A DNA stretch of 64,000 nucleotides from CAXTSE01 sp964246985. GTDB lineage: Bacteria; Actinomycetota; Actinomycetes; Actinomycetales; Microbacteriaceae. The notes below the pieces were generated by a model that was given only the letters and a program-made list of their open reading frames with translations, ran no database searches and was not told the origin of the DNA. A program made the position numbers and the translations under genes. Where the stretch lies: positions 121,145 through 185,144 of the forward strand of contig CAXTSE010000006.1 of assembly GCA_964246985.1 (NCBI GenBank). Reading direction: 5' to 3'. Positions 1-8,358 of the stretch are shown here, piece after piece; position 1 is the first letter of the stretch, and each line of letters starts with the position of its first letter.

Positions 1-113
1 CCGTTGAAAAGATCTGTGTCCAGGCCGTGCAGTCTGTCCTGTTCCAGAACGCCGATATCGAAGAGGCACTTCAAAACGGCAACAGCAATATCGACTCTGC
101 ACTGAAGGGCTAG
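1..113 (+). CDS. C-terminal end of a sugar ABC transporter substrate-binding protein (partial)
   Basis: The window opens inside a gene read in frame 3 and ending at TAG 111-113. The 36 visible residues (VEKICVQAVQSVLF..., ending NSNIDSALKG) have the character of the last helix of an extracellular sugar-binding protein, where an 'EEAL..GN..IDSAL' tail is common. The rest of the gene, with any lipobox, lies outside the window. A strong hairpin follows ten bases after the stop. The call rests only on tail similarity and on the sugar-related genes that follow, so it is tentative. Confidence 0.55.
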   Translation, partial: VEKICVQAVQSVLFQNADIEEALQNGNSNIDSALKG

Positions 114-122
114 AAGGTCCAT

Positions 123-150
123 GCCGGTGGGCGGGCCCCTGCCCACCGGC
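123..150 (+). terminator. Perfect 10-bp stem-loop after the binding-protein gene
   Basis: GCCGGTGGGC at 123-132 pairs perfectly with GCCCACCGGC at 141-150 around an 8-base loop. There is no T-tract afterwards, so it may be a weak terminator or an mRNA-stabilising hairpin. Confidence 0.6.
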
Positions 151-218
151 ACGCCCAGCTTGGCCGATAGATTGCCTACAACGAGTCCCGCCTTGTCGAC
201 TATCAATGAAGGACATCA

Positions 219-1256
219 GTGCCCGCCAGCATGCGCGATGTGGCCGCTCTGGCCAACGTGTCCCAACGGACGGTTTCAAACGTGGTGAATGACTACATTC
301 ACGTCAAGCCGGAGACCAGAACAAAAGTCCAGCGTGCGATCGAAATGCTTGGGTATCGGCCCAACGTGACCGCCCGCAAACTCAGAGGCGGGAAAAGCGG
401 GCTCATCGCTCTCGCGATCCCAGAAATTGCCGCGCCCTACTTCGCCGAGTTAGCTGATCTGATACAAAAAGCTGCTGCCGCTCAGGATCAAGTTCTCCTG
501 ATTGAGCAAACCGGTGGAACCCGCGCTCGCGAATTGTCGGTGCTCCACGGCTACCCGGCAGCGATGATTGACGGTCTTGTTCTCAACCCGATAGCCATCA
601 CCGCAGCAGATCTTGAGCCTCGGCAGGACAACGTACCTACGCTTTTTCTAGGCGAACGAATCGACCTCGAGGACGGTGTCGCGAGCGGACATTACATCCA
701 TGTATCCATCGACAATGTCGCTGCCGCTCGAGTCGCTACTGAGCATCTCATCGGCCTCGGGCGAACCAGAATCGCAGCACTTGGCGCTACGACGGTCGGA
801 CCATCAAACACTGGACCTCACCTGCGGCGCACACACGGGTACCTCGACGCCCTGCGCTCGCACGGCTTGACAGCGCATCAAGAACTAGTGATCCCACTCC
901 CACAGTGGACAGCTGGCGAAGGCTATCTGGCCGTCAAGAAACTGATCGCCGATCGCGTGCCTTTCGACAGCCTCTTCTGCTTCAACGACACCATCGCCAT
1001 CGGCGCAATTAGCGCCCTCCATGAAGCAGGTCGCACAATCCCGGACGACGTCGCGGTCGTGGGATGGGACAACACGCACGAGGCTCAATTCTCGGTACCA
1101 CCACTGACCACGATCGCGCCCGACACCGCGCAAATTGCAACAACAAGCGTCGACCGCCTCCTCGCCCTCATCCGCGGCGAAACCGACGGAATGGAAGACG
1201 TGCTGGTCCCCTTCCGCCTTATCACGCGACGGTCCACCGTCGCATTTGATGACTGA
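219..1256 (+). CDS. LacI-family transcriptional repressor
   Basis: A 345-residue protein with the usual LacI plan. The N-terminal helix-turn-helix is MRDVAALANVSQRTVSNVVN (residues 5-24), the hinge helix region is around residues 45-60 (LGYRPNVTARKLRGG), and a periplasmic-binding-protein-like effector domain ends with DDVAVVGWDN and the LTTIAPD segment. The GTG start at 219 is preceded by GAAGGA at 208-213. It lies 12 bases ahead of the polyol/uronate dehydrogenase gene on the same strand, so the two are probably one operon and the repressor probably senses that enzyme's substrate or the sugar imported by the upstream transporter. No convincing operator is visible in the 70 bases upstream. 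Confidence 0.93.
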   Translation: MPASMRDVAALANVSQRTVSNVVNDYIHVKPETRTKVQRAIEMLGYRPNVTARKLRGGKSGLIALAIPEIAAPYFAELADLIQKAAAAQDQVLLIEQTGGTRARELSVLHGYPAAMIDGLVLNPIAITAADLEPRQDNVPTLFLGERIDLEDGVASGHYIHVSIDNVAAARVATEHLIGLGRTRIAALGATTVGPSNTGPHLRRTHGYLDALRSHGLTAHQELVIPLPQWTAGEGYLAVKKLIADRVPFDSLFCFNDTIAIGAISALHEAGRTIPDDVAVVGWDNTHEAQFSVPPLTTIAPDTAQIATTSVDRLLALIRGETDGMEDVLVPFRLITRRSTVAFDD

Positions 1257-1268
1257 TTCTGGAGCCGC

Positions 1269-2768
1269 ATGCCTGTCACACTTAGCAACGCCCTTTTACT
1301 GCGCGAGGTGACGCCTTCGGGTGTCAAAGAGACGTCCCCAACAGGCTTCCCAACGTATCTCCGATCGGATGTGACGACGGGAATCGTCCATTTTGGGGTC
1401 GGTGGGTTCCACCGCGCCCACCAGGCGATGGTCATTGACACACTGATGCGCGAGGGGAAAGCCCTTGACTGGGGGATCTGCGGCGTGGGGGTGCTGCCCG
1501 TCGACGCGAAGATGCGGGACGTCATGCGCGAACAGGACTCCCTCTACACCCTCGTCTACAAGCACGCCGACGGGTCACGCGACGCTCGCGTGATCGGGTC
1601 GATCGTCGAGTACCTGTTCGCACCTGATGATCCCGAGGCAGTCATAGAGAAAATGGCGGATACGTCAACTCGCATTGTCTCCCTCACAGTCACCGAGGGC
1701 GGGTACAACTTTGACCAGAAGACGGGCGAATTCGACTCGTCCACCCCGGCGATCCAGGCGGACCTCGTCCCAGGCGCCATGCCCGCCACCGTGTTCGGGC
1801 TGGTCGTGGAAGCACTCGCGCGGCGGCGGGAGCGCGGCATCCCTCCGTTCACGATCATGTCGTGTGACAACATCCAGGGCAACGGCCACATGGCCAGGCG
1901 CACGTTCTCCGCTTTTGCCTCTCTTCGTGACCCGGAACTGGGTGGGTGGGTGCTAGAGAACGTGGCCTTCCCAAACTCGATGGTGGACCGCATCACTCCC
2001 GTGACGACAGATGACGACCGGGCCGAAGTACTCGATCGATTTGGTATCTTCGACGCTTGGCCGGTCGTATGCGAGCCATTCTTCCAGTGGGTGCTTGAAG
2101 ACACCTTTCCGCTGGGGCGTCCTCCGTTCGAAGATGCTGGCGTGCAGGTCGTTGGTGATGTTGAGCCGTACGAGCTCATGAAGCTGCGCCTGCTCAACGT
2201 CTCGCACCAGGCGATGTGCTACTTCGGCTTCCTCAGCGGTTACCGTTACGCACACGAAGCGACGGCTGACCCGGTATTTGCGAAATTCCTGCGGGATTAC
2301 ATGGACCGCGAGGCAACGCCGACGCTAAAGCCGGTGCCCGGTGTCGACCTTGACGACTATAAGTTGACGCTGATTGAGCGGTTTGCAAATTCCGAGATCC
2401 GCGACACTCTTGCACGCCTGTGCGCAGAGTCGTCGGACCGGATACCCAAGTGGTTGCTGCCGGTCATTCGTGCTCAGCTCGAGTCTGACGGCGAGATCTT
2501 CCGCTCCGCAGGGATTGTCGCGAGCTGGGCGCGTTACGCAGAGGCGACCGATGAGCAGGGTGCACCGATCGTGGTTATCGACCGGCTCGTCGACGAACTA
2601 GTGCCGCTCGCACAATCGCAGAAGGCGAACCCGGTGGCTTTCATCTCCAACGAGCAACTGTTCGGCGATCTCGCCGAGAGCCCACGCTTCGTCGAGGCGT
2701 ACGTTGCTGCTCTCAACTCGCTGTGGGCGCACGGCGCGCACGCAACAGTGAAGGATCTCGCCCGATAG
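1269..2768 (+). CDS. Mannitol 2-dehydrogenase / mannonate oxidoreductase family protein
   Basis: A 499-residue NAD(P)-dependent long-chain polyol dehydrogenase. The N-terminal nucleotide-binding signature is GVGGFHRAHQ (residues 43-52). Catalytic residues of the family are in place: Asn201 in SCDNIQGNG and Lys305/Asn310/His313 in KLRLLNVSH, which match Lys295/Asn300/His303 of the Pseudomonas mannitol 2-dehydrogenase; length also matches (about 490). The family oxidises mannitol/arabitol to ketoses or reduces fructuronate/tagaturonate, and sequence alone does not separate these. Its place after a LacI gene and a sugar-binding protein fits polyol or uronate use in the cytoplasm. Confidence 0.88.
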   Translation: MPVTLSNALLLREVTPSGVKETSPTGFPTYLRSDVTTGIVHFGVGGFHRAHQAMVIDTLMREGKALDWGICGVGVLPVDAKMRDVMREQDSLYTLVYKHADGSRDARVIGSIVEYLFAPDDPEAVIEKMADTSTRIVSLTVTEGGYNFDQKTGEFDSSTPAIQADLVPGAMPATVFGLVVEALARRRERGIPPFTIMSCDNIQGNGHMARRTFSAFASLRDPELGGWVLENVAFPNSMVDRITPVTTDDDRAEVLDRFGIFDAWPVVCEPFFQWVLEDTFPLGRPPFEDAGVQVVGDVEPYELMKLRLLNVSHQAMCYFGFLSGYRYAHEATADPVFAKFLRDYMDREATPTLKPVPGVDLDDYKLTLIERFANSEIRDTLARLCAESSDRIPKWLLPVIRAQLESDGEIFRSAGIVASWARYAEATDEQGAPIVVIDRLVDELVPLAQSQKANPVAFISNEQLFGDLAESPRFVEAYVAALNSLWAHGAHATVKDLAR

Positions 2769-2806
2769 CAATGCATGAATAAGTGTCTGTAGTGCATGCT
2801 CGGAAG

Positions 2807-2835
2807 CGCATGCCGCGGCTCGGTCGCGGCATGCG
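2807..2835. terminator. Bidirectional terminator between convergent genes
   Basis: CGCATGCCGCG (2807-2817) pairs perfectly with CGCGGCATGCG (2825-2835) around a 7-base loop, followed on the plus strand by TCTTT. It sits between the ends of the dehydrogenase (+) and the GH127 gene (-). Confidence 0.8.
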
Positions 2836-2839
2836 TCTT

Positions 2840-4831
2840 TCATTCACCGCGTAAGTCCGAGTGTTGAGTGTTAATAGGAGTAAATATCCTCATAATAGAC
2901 GGACCCCGATTCGCCCACAGGGCATACGGGATTGCCACTAAATCGACTCGCTCGCCGATCGGCGTTTCGTTCGGGAGGTATGGCTTCCAGCCGGTGTCTG
3001 CCCATGCGGAGTCGTCGCGAGTCACCCCGGTCGCCTCAATAAGGACGGCCTGCTGACCAAGGAAGTCGTCGACGAACACTTCCTTCAATTCCGAGCCGAC
3101 TACGAGTTCGACTCGGTTGAGATCAACCGCAGCCTGCTGATCCTTGCTCTCAAAGGCGTATACAATCGGACCTCGTTCGATGGCCACTTCGCCCCGCACT
3201 GCATCTACAGACGGATGAGCGATCGTGAGTCGCGGAACGACAGGGATGAAAACTGTGACCTTGTCGCCCTCTCGCCAGAAGCGACGGATCTGGGCGTATC
3301 CACGCTCATTCACTGGCGCAGGTATATCCGCACCATTGACAGACACTGTGATGAGTTCCGCCCATTCCGGCACACGTAGCTCGAGCTGCCATTCAACTTG
3401 TGGGGTCTCTTCGATGGTCACCAAGATCTCCCCATCGATCGGATACGCCGTACTTACCGCGAGAGCTACGGGGCCGTGAGAAAGAGGGAACTCGAGATTG
3501 CTGGGAATGAATTGATGGAGCTGCACCCCAGTGGCTGTGTAGGTAGCAATATAAGCCGATAGCGATGAAATGGTACGCATGATGTTGGGTGGGCAGCAGG
3601 CGCATTCGAACCACGTCGGCCTGGTACCGGGCGCGTCCGCCCGATCGGGACGAGTATCAGTGGGCGCGGCAGCAAGCGCAGACCTCCGCTGCGCAGGATT
3701 GTTGTAGAAGAAGGCTGTGCGATCGATCGATGTCGAAGCCGAGAACAAGTTATACAAGGAACGTTCGATGACGTCCGCGAATCGAGACTCCCCAGTTGCC
3801 AACAGCAACCGCCAGCCGACCATGATATTGCCGATCGTCGCGCAGGTCTCTCCGTACGCGAGATCTGGGGGCAGCTCATAGCTTTCCCCGAAGGCCTCAC
3901 CGACAAACCGAGACCCAACAGCTCCAGTCAAATAGGTTTTAGTGTTGATCATCGCATCCCACTGCGCGAGGGCGGCATCGAGCAAAGCTTGCTCTCCGGT
4001 CTCGATGTAGACATCGACAACGCCTGCCAGAAGGTAGATCGCCCGCACGGCATGGCCGACCACCGTCGTCTCTTCCCGAACAGGCGTGGCGTCTTGGTAG
4101 TAGGAGCTGTCGGCGAAACCATCCAACTTCAAGTTGCCGTGCCCGCGACCGTCGACGAACTGTTGAGCGAGGGCGAGATAGGAACGATTGCTTGTTTCTC
4201 GGTACAGCTCGACCAATGCCATCTCGATTTCTTCATGACCATCAGAGTCAAGGCGTCTGCTCTGCCCAAAATCGTTGACCACCAGGTCAGCGGCTCTAAC
4301 CGCCACGTCAAATAGCTCGGTGCGTTGAGTGCTTCGTTTGTGAGCTATGCCGGCTTGAATGAGGTGGCCGATGCAGTAGAGCTCGTGACTCCGTATGAGG
4401 TTGTCCCATCGGACGTCGAGTCCGGCCTGCACGAAGGAGTTGATGTACCCGTCGGCTCCCTGCGCACGCGCCACAATACCCGTGAGATCGTCCAATAGCT
4501 GAGTGAGGACTCTTGTCTCCGACTCTGCGCCGCCGCGCGCGACATCCCACGCCACGGCTTCAAGTGCCTTGTACAGGTCGGAATCTGTAAACCATAGCCC
4601 CCGCCGGTCAGGATGGAGGGCCGAATCGGGATCCAGTCGCCGGAAACTGTCGATCGTGCCGTCGCTTTCCAGCCAGGTGAATGCGTGCGGAGTTGTGATC
4701 GTTCGATTGCTATCTTGCCACTTTCCCCAGCTGCCGCCGGTGATACGTGCCGTTTCGATCCCTATTGGTGTCAACTTGAGCGTGTTCGCTTCGATGGGGA
4801 GCACAGGGGCCGCTGGCTGAACGGTGGTCAT
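2840..4831 (-). CDS. GH127-family beta-L-arabinofuranosidase
   Basis: A 663-residue enzyme from the ATG at 4831, chosen because AAGGAG lies just upstream and because a longer reading would run into the permease gene. It carries the GH127 active site: the cysteine cluster C410-A-C412-C413-PPN and the ExC pair E328/C330 (YGETCA), corresponding to the zinc ligands and Cys nucleophile of Bifidobacterium HypBA1 (Glu338, Cys340, Cys417, Cys418). Glu312 in GEAF aligns with its acid/base Glu322. No signal peptide is visible, so it should act in the cytoplasm on imported beta-arabinofuranosyl oligosaccharides. It is the last gene of the ABC transporter operon, 59 bases after the permease. Confidence 0.93.
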   Translation of the reverse strand: MTTVQPAAPVLPIEANTLKLTPIGIETARITGGSWGKWQDSNRTITTPHAFTWLESDGTIDSFRRLDPDSALHPDRRGLWFTDSDLYKALEAVAWDVARGGAESETRVLTQLLDDLTGIVARAQGADGYINSFVQAGLDVRWDNLIRSHELYCIGHLIQAGIAHKRSTQRTELFDVAVRAADLVVNDFGQSRRLDSDGHEEIEMALVELYRETSNRSYLALAQQFVDGRGHGNLKLDGFADSSYYQDATPVREETTVVGHAVRAIYLLAGVVDVYIETGEQALLDAALAQWDAMINTKTYLTGAVGSRFVGEAFGESYELPPDLAYGETCATIGNIMVGWRLLLATGESRFADVIERSLYNLFSASTSIDRTAFFYNNPAQRRSALAAAPTDTRPDRADAPGTRPTWFECACCPPNIMRTISSLSAYIATYTATGVQLHQFIPSNLEFPLSHGPVALAVSTAYPIDGEILVTIEETPQVEWQLELRVPEWAELITVSVNGADIPAPVNERGYAQIRRFWREGDKVTVFIPVVPRLTIAHPSVDAVRGEVAIERGPIVYAFESKDQQAAVDLNRVELVVGSELKEVFVDDFLGQQAVLIEATGVTRDDSAWADTGWKPYLPNETPIGERVDLVAIPYALWANRGPSIMRIFTPINTQHSDLRGE

Positions 4832-4890
4832 ACGAGATCTCCTTAGATCTGAGCGCGGGGGGTTTGAGGTTTTAAGCCCGGTTGAGAGGA

Positions 4891-5802
4891 TCATCCGCGC
4901 AGCGCGCCGCTGACGAGTCCGGACACGTAGTAACGCTGGAGAAATAGGTAAAGAAGCAGGACGGGAACAATGGTGACGACCACGCCGGCTTGGAGGGCTC
5001 CGAAGTCGATGACGCCGTAGGCGTTTTGCCGCAGTCCTACCAGTACCAAAGGGAGCGTGTACTGCGACCCGTCGTTGAGGAATATCAGTGGAGCCAGAAA
5101 CTCGTTCCACGAAGCAAGGAATGAAAACAGAGCGACGGTGACGATCCCAGGCGTTACCAGGCGGAGGGAGATATAGCGAAATGCTCCGAAACTTGATGCG
5201 CCGTCAACCAAGGCGGCTTCCTCGAGCTCCTGGGGGACAGCTTCGAAGCTATTTCGCATTAGGAATACCCCGAAGGGGAGCTGAAACATGACAAGAATCA
5301 ACGCCAGCCCGAAAACAGTGTTGGTCAGTCCAATCCAGCTCAGCACGATGTATAGCGGAATGAGGATGGTGGCATACGGCACCATCAGGATGAGCAACGT
5401 GGTGCCGAAGAGAAGGCTTTTCCCGCGGAACTGGAATCGGGCGAACCCGTATCCGGCCAAGACCGTAACAAGCACAGTTCCGATGACAACGAGCCCGGAT
5501 AACGCGATGCTGTTCCAAAGGTAGACACCGATACCATCACCGTAGGTGGCCAGCTTTGCGTAATTCTCCAGCGAGAAGGATTGTGGAAACCAGGTGGGTG
5601 GTTGCTGATTTGCTTCCGCCGGTGACTTGATGGAGTTCAGCACCGCCCACAGGATGGGCAGGAGAAAGATTGCTGCAAGTACGCTGCTGAACAGGTGATA
5701 TCCAACGCCATTGATGATCGAACGAGTTCGGACTTGACCTGCAAGTCGCCGATGTACCGGGATCGCGCGGTTGGCAACGACGGCCTTTTCGCGGGGACTC
5801 AT
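4891..5802 (-). CDS. Sugar ABC transporter permease (MalG type)
   Basis: A 303-residue inner-membrane protein with about six hydrophobic segments and the EAA loop EAALVDGASSFGAFRYISL near residues 200-220, which contacts the ATPase. Its start overlaps the stop of the upstream permease by 4 bases (ATGA, 5799-5802), so the two are translationally coupled. With the MalF-type partner and the lipoprotein it forms a carbohydrate uptake (CUT1) system. No ATPase gene is nearby; actinobacterial CUT1 systems often share one MsiK-type ATPase encoded elsewhere. The link to the GH127 gene suggests an arabinose-containing oligosaccharide as substrate. Confidence 0.93.
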   Translation of the reverse strand: MSPREKAVVANRAIPVHRRLAGQVRTRSIINGVGYHLFSSVLAAIFLLPILWAVLNSIKSPAEANQQPPTWFPQSFSLENYAKLATYGDGIGVYLWNSIALSGLVVIGTVLVTVLAGYGFARFQFRGKSLLFGTTLLILMVPYATILIPLYIVLSWIGLTNTVFGLALILVMFQLPFGVFLMRNSFEAVPQELEEAALVDGASSFGAFRYISLRLVTPGIVTVALFSFLASWNEFLAPLIFLNDGSQYTLPLVLVGLRQNAYGVIDFGALQAGVVVTIVPVLLLYLFLQRYYVSGLVSGALRG

Positions 5803-6749
5803 TTGTCTTCCTTGCTTCGCAGGAACATTAATTGGATGCCGTTTAGGACCACGAGGGCTATCACCAGCACGATGGAGAGCGCAGCCGCTTCTCCGAGATC
5901 AAACCTGGTAAACGCGGTGTTATATATAGCCAGGACTAGGGTCACCGTGCTGTTATCTGGTCCTCCTCTTGTTAGGACTTGAAACTGATCGAAGGCGAGC
6001 AACGAGGCAGTAACGGACAAGATAAATAGCAACGCAAGGGTGGGCCGTAAGTACGGGAGTGTGATGTACCTCAGGCGTTGGATGGTGCTGGCACCATCCA
6101 TGCGAGCCGCTTCGTAAAGTTCCGCGGGCACGGACTGCAAGCCGACTAGAAGCACGATCACTTGGAAGCCAATGAATTTCCAGACGACCAAGGTCATTAC
6201 GGTGAACAACGCTTGGCCTGGTGTTGAGAGGAACCCCCAGGGTCCTGTCGTGAGCCCCACCCTTTGGAGAATGTCGTTGGCGATGCCATTTTGGTCGTTG
6301 ACCGAGGCGTACCAGATCAATGCCGCCGATGCGGTTCCAACTACATAGGGGAGGAAGAAGGCGGTGCGGTAGAACTTTGCGCCCTTGCGGCTGGAGTTTG
6401 ATACTGCGACTAGCACGAAGGAAATGCCGAAGATCAGAACGGTAGTGATGACGGTATAGAGGAGTGTGAAAGCGATAGCACCGGTGAATAGCTCGTTTTC
6501 CGGGATTGACTGGTAGTTGGCGATTCCGTTCGGCGTCGGCCCGCCAAGAAGCGGCCAGTCCTGGAAAGACATGAAGATCAGCAATCCGAGTGGAACGAGG
6601 AATAGCACCAGGATGATCGCTGCCGCGGGAGCGACAAAGAGTATTCCGGTCAAGGGCCGCCGGGTCAGTGTGGAATTTGGCCGCGGGCGCCGCTGAACTC
6701 GGTCGGGGCTCTGGTTGCGTTGCGGAGACGCTTTCGTGGGGAACGACAT
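5799..6749 (-). CDS. Sugar ABC transporter permease (MalF type)
   Basis: A 316-residue membrane protein with a basic N-terminus (residues 1-30), a first membrane segment at about 35-57 (LFVAPAAAIILVLFLVPLGL) and an EAA loop, EAARMDGASTIQRLRYITLP. It pairs with the MalG-type gene directly downstream (4-base overlap). The ATG at 6749 has only a distant AAGG upstream, so expression may depend on read-through past the hairpin that separates it from the binding-protein gene. Confidence 0.93.
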   Translation of the reverse strand: MSFPTKASPQRNQSPDRVQRRPRPNSTLTRRPLTGILFVAPAAAIILVLFLVPLGLLIFMSFQDWPLLGGPTPNGIANYQSIPENELFTGAIAFTLLYTVITTVLIFGISFVLVAVSNSSRKGAKFYRTAFFLPYVVGTASAALIWYASVNDQNGIANDILQRVGLTTGPWGFLSTPGQALFTVMTLVVWKFIGFQVIVLLVGLQSVPAELYEAARMDGASTIQRLRYITLPYLRPTLALLFILSVTASLLAFDQFQVLTRGGPDNSTVTLVLAIYNTAFTRFDLGEAAALSIVLVIALVVLNGIQLMFLRSKEDK

Positions 6750-6781
6750 GCGGTCAGAAACCTTCGGATTGGGGGGTTGGG

Positions 6782-6817
6782 GGTAGCGCGGGACACCACT
6801 GCGGCGCCCGCGCTACC
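6782..6817 (-). terminator. Intercistronic 11-bp hairpin between binding-protein and permease genes
   Basis: GGTAGCGCGGG (6782-6792) pairs perfectly with CCCGCGCTACC (6807-6817); the loop is 14 bases. It lies 33 bases beyond the stop of the substrate-binding protein and has no U-tract on the transcript side. A partial terminator or 3'-end stabiliser is more likely than a full stop, because the permeases need the same promoter. Confidence 0.6.
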
Positions 6818-6849
6818 TCTGTGATCGATCAGGTCAAATCCACCACGAG

Positions 6850-8154
6850 TCAGTTAGCCGCGTCCAACTCGTCTTGGATCGCCTTTTCCGCCGTTTCAAG
6901 CGCATCGGTACGCCCGTCGAACACGTAGGAGCGGATTGCCGTGAGCCACGGCCCCGTGCTGTCGTTGATTACAGTTCCGTACTCGGTGGAAGAAGGGGTG
7001 TATCCGTTCGCGAGGCCCTCAATAGTTGCGACGACGCGAGGATCCTTCGCGCTGAACTCGTTGTTGGCTAGGTCGACACGAGACGGGAGGTTACCGCTCT
7101 TGGCGATGATGTCTACCTGAGCCTCTTCGCTGAGTTCCCACTCGATGAAATCGAACGCCTGATCGACATTTTTCGAGTTCTCGCTGATGCCGATGACATC
7201 GCCACCCACAAACGTCGACGTTCCACTCCCATCCGGAGAGGGAAGCGGTGCGATTCCCCAATCGAAGCTTGCGTCAGCCAGCGGACCGAAGTTGAAGTTG
7301 CCGATAGGGAGAATACCGATTTGGCCGGCATTGAAAGCGGTGGTCCACGTCGAGCCGTCCTCGGTTTGCGCGGCGGACGGAATAATTCCCTCGTCCCACA
7401 TCTTCTTGTAGAGGGCGAGAGTGTCGTTCATCGCTGCGTTATCTATGGAGACTGTTTTGCCGTCATCCTGGAATGCCGGGGTCCCGTCAGCCGCGCCGAT
7501 CGCCATCATGTCGTACGCGTTGCATCCCGCACAGTTACCACCGAAATAGAAGCCATAGGTGTCGTCGCCGAGCGCGCGGATGGCTTTCGCGTCATTATAA
7601 ATATCGTCGAAGTTCTGCGGCGCTGCCTCTGGGTCGAGCCCCGCTGCTTCAAAAAGATCTTTGTTGTAGATGATCAATGAGGAATCCACAATAAATGGAG
7701 TGCCGTAAATCTTCCCGTCCTTGCTCGCGGCCTGGGAATGCGCCGGGGTCAAATCGTCGTAGAAGGGCAGACCTTCGACCTTGCTCGTGATGTCCTGATA
7801 GAGACCCTGCGACACGTAATTCGGAGAATAAACGACGTCGGATGCCAGCAAATCTGGAAGAGCATTCGCACCGGCGGCTGATCCCACCTTCTGCTGATAC
7901 GAATCGTTTGGGATGATCGTGAGCTTGATCTGGTTTTCGTGAGTTGCGTTGTACGCATCGACTAGGGGTTGAGGCAGGTCCCCTGTTCGCGCCCACATCG
8001 TGAGGGACGTCCCATTGTCGGGCTCGGACGAGCCGCTTGGCGAGGACGGGGAACAACCCCCTAGTAGCACCGTCCCTGCCGCCAGAATTGCGAGGACGGC
8101 GTGAGCGCGAGCAGGACGCGAGGGCCGAAGGTCACCCAATTTAGCCATGGTCAT
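6850..8154 (-). CDS. Sugar ABC transporter substrate-binding lipoprotein
   Basis: A 434-residue extracellular solute-binding protein. A signal peptide (LAILAAGTVLLGGC, cleaved before Cys at about residue 34) carries a lipobox, so the protein is membrane-anchored outside the cell. The mature part has the family-1 sugar-binding pattern (LTMWARTGDL, then QVGILPIGNFNFG, then EWELSEEAQ). AAAGGAG lies just before two candidate starts, 8154 and 8148; 8154 is given, 8148 is equally possible. It is first in the operon with two permeases and GH127, driven by the promoter at 8249-8277. An unusual CAGCNAYD stretch near the middle holds two further cysteines. Confidence 0.93.
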   Translation of the reverse strand: MTMAKLGDLRPSRPARAHAVLAILAAGTVLLGGCSPSSPSGSSEPDNGTSLTMWARTGDLPQPLVDAYNATHENQIKLTIIPNDSYQQKVGSAAGANALPDLLASDVVYSPNYVSQGLYQDITSKVEGLPFYDDLTPAHSQAASKDGKIYGTPFIVDSSLIIYNKDLFEAAGLDPEAAPQNFDDIYNDAKAIRALGDDTYGFYFGGNCAGCNAYDMMAIGAADGTPAFQDDGKTVSIDNAAMNDTLALYKKMWDEGIIPSAAQTEDGSTWTTAFNAGQIGILPIGNFNFGPLADASFDWGIAPLPSPDGSGTSTFVGGDVIGISENSKNVDQAFDFIEWELSEEAQVDIIAKSGNLPSRVDLANNEFSAKDPRVVATIEGLANGYTPSSTEYGTVINDSTGPWLTAIRSYVFDGRTDALETAEKAIQDELDAAN

Positions 8155-8220
8155 TTTCTCCTTTGAAAACAGATGATGCACGAGGTTTGACGGAAAAACA
8201 TCCGGGTCGATCGGCCCATT

Positions 8221-8251
8221 GTTTCCGAAACGGATATCGATTTCCTGAAAT
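8221..8251. promoter_or_regulatory. Tandem LacI-type operator palindromes
   Basis: GTTTCCGAAAC (8221-8231) and ATTTCCTGAAAT (8240-8251) are palindromes with TTTC/GAAA arms. The second overlaps the -10 box and the first lies just downstream of the expected start point, the right place for repression. They resemble the TGTTTCCGGAAACA site at 48387. Confidence 0.6.
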
Positions 8252-8277
8252 ATAACCCCGACACTAACGACAGTCAA
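8249..8277 (-). promoter_or_regulatory. Sigma-70-type promoter of the GH127 transporter operon
   Basis: On the minus strand TTGACT (8272-8277) and TATATT (8249-8254) are spaced by exactly 17 bases, a near-consensus vegetative promoter. The transcription start would fall near 8242, inside the operator region. Confidence 0.75.
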
Positions 8278-8308
8278 GGCACGTCTTTGCCATAGCAGGT
8301 CGAAATTG

Positions 8309-8322
8309 CGGAAAGGTTTCCG
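8309..8322. promoter_or_regulatory. Third TTTCCG-type operator near the divergent LacI gene
   Basis: CGGAAA-GG-TTTCCG is a 14-base inverted repeat about 46 bases before the LacI start, suggesting autoregulation or looping with the sites at 8221-8251. Confidence 0.5.
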
Positions 8323-8358
8323 TCGGTGTAGGTTGGCGACCATTAAGCCTTATAGAGA

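Noticed and set aside
4832..5110. N-terminal extension of the GH127 gene
   Set aside because: The longer reading overlaps the end of the permease gene and has no homologous character; ATG 4831 has a strong AAGGAG.
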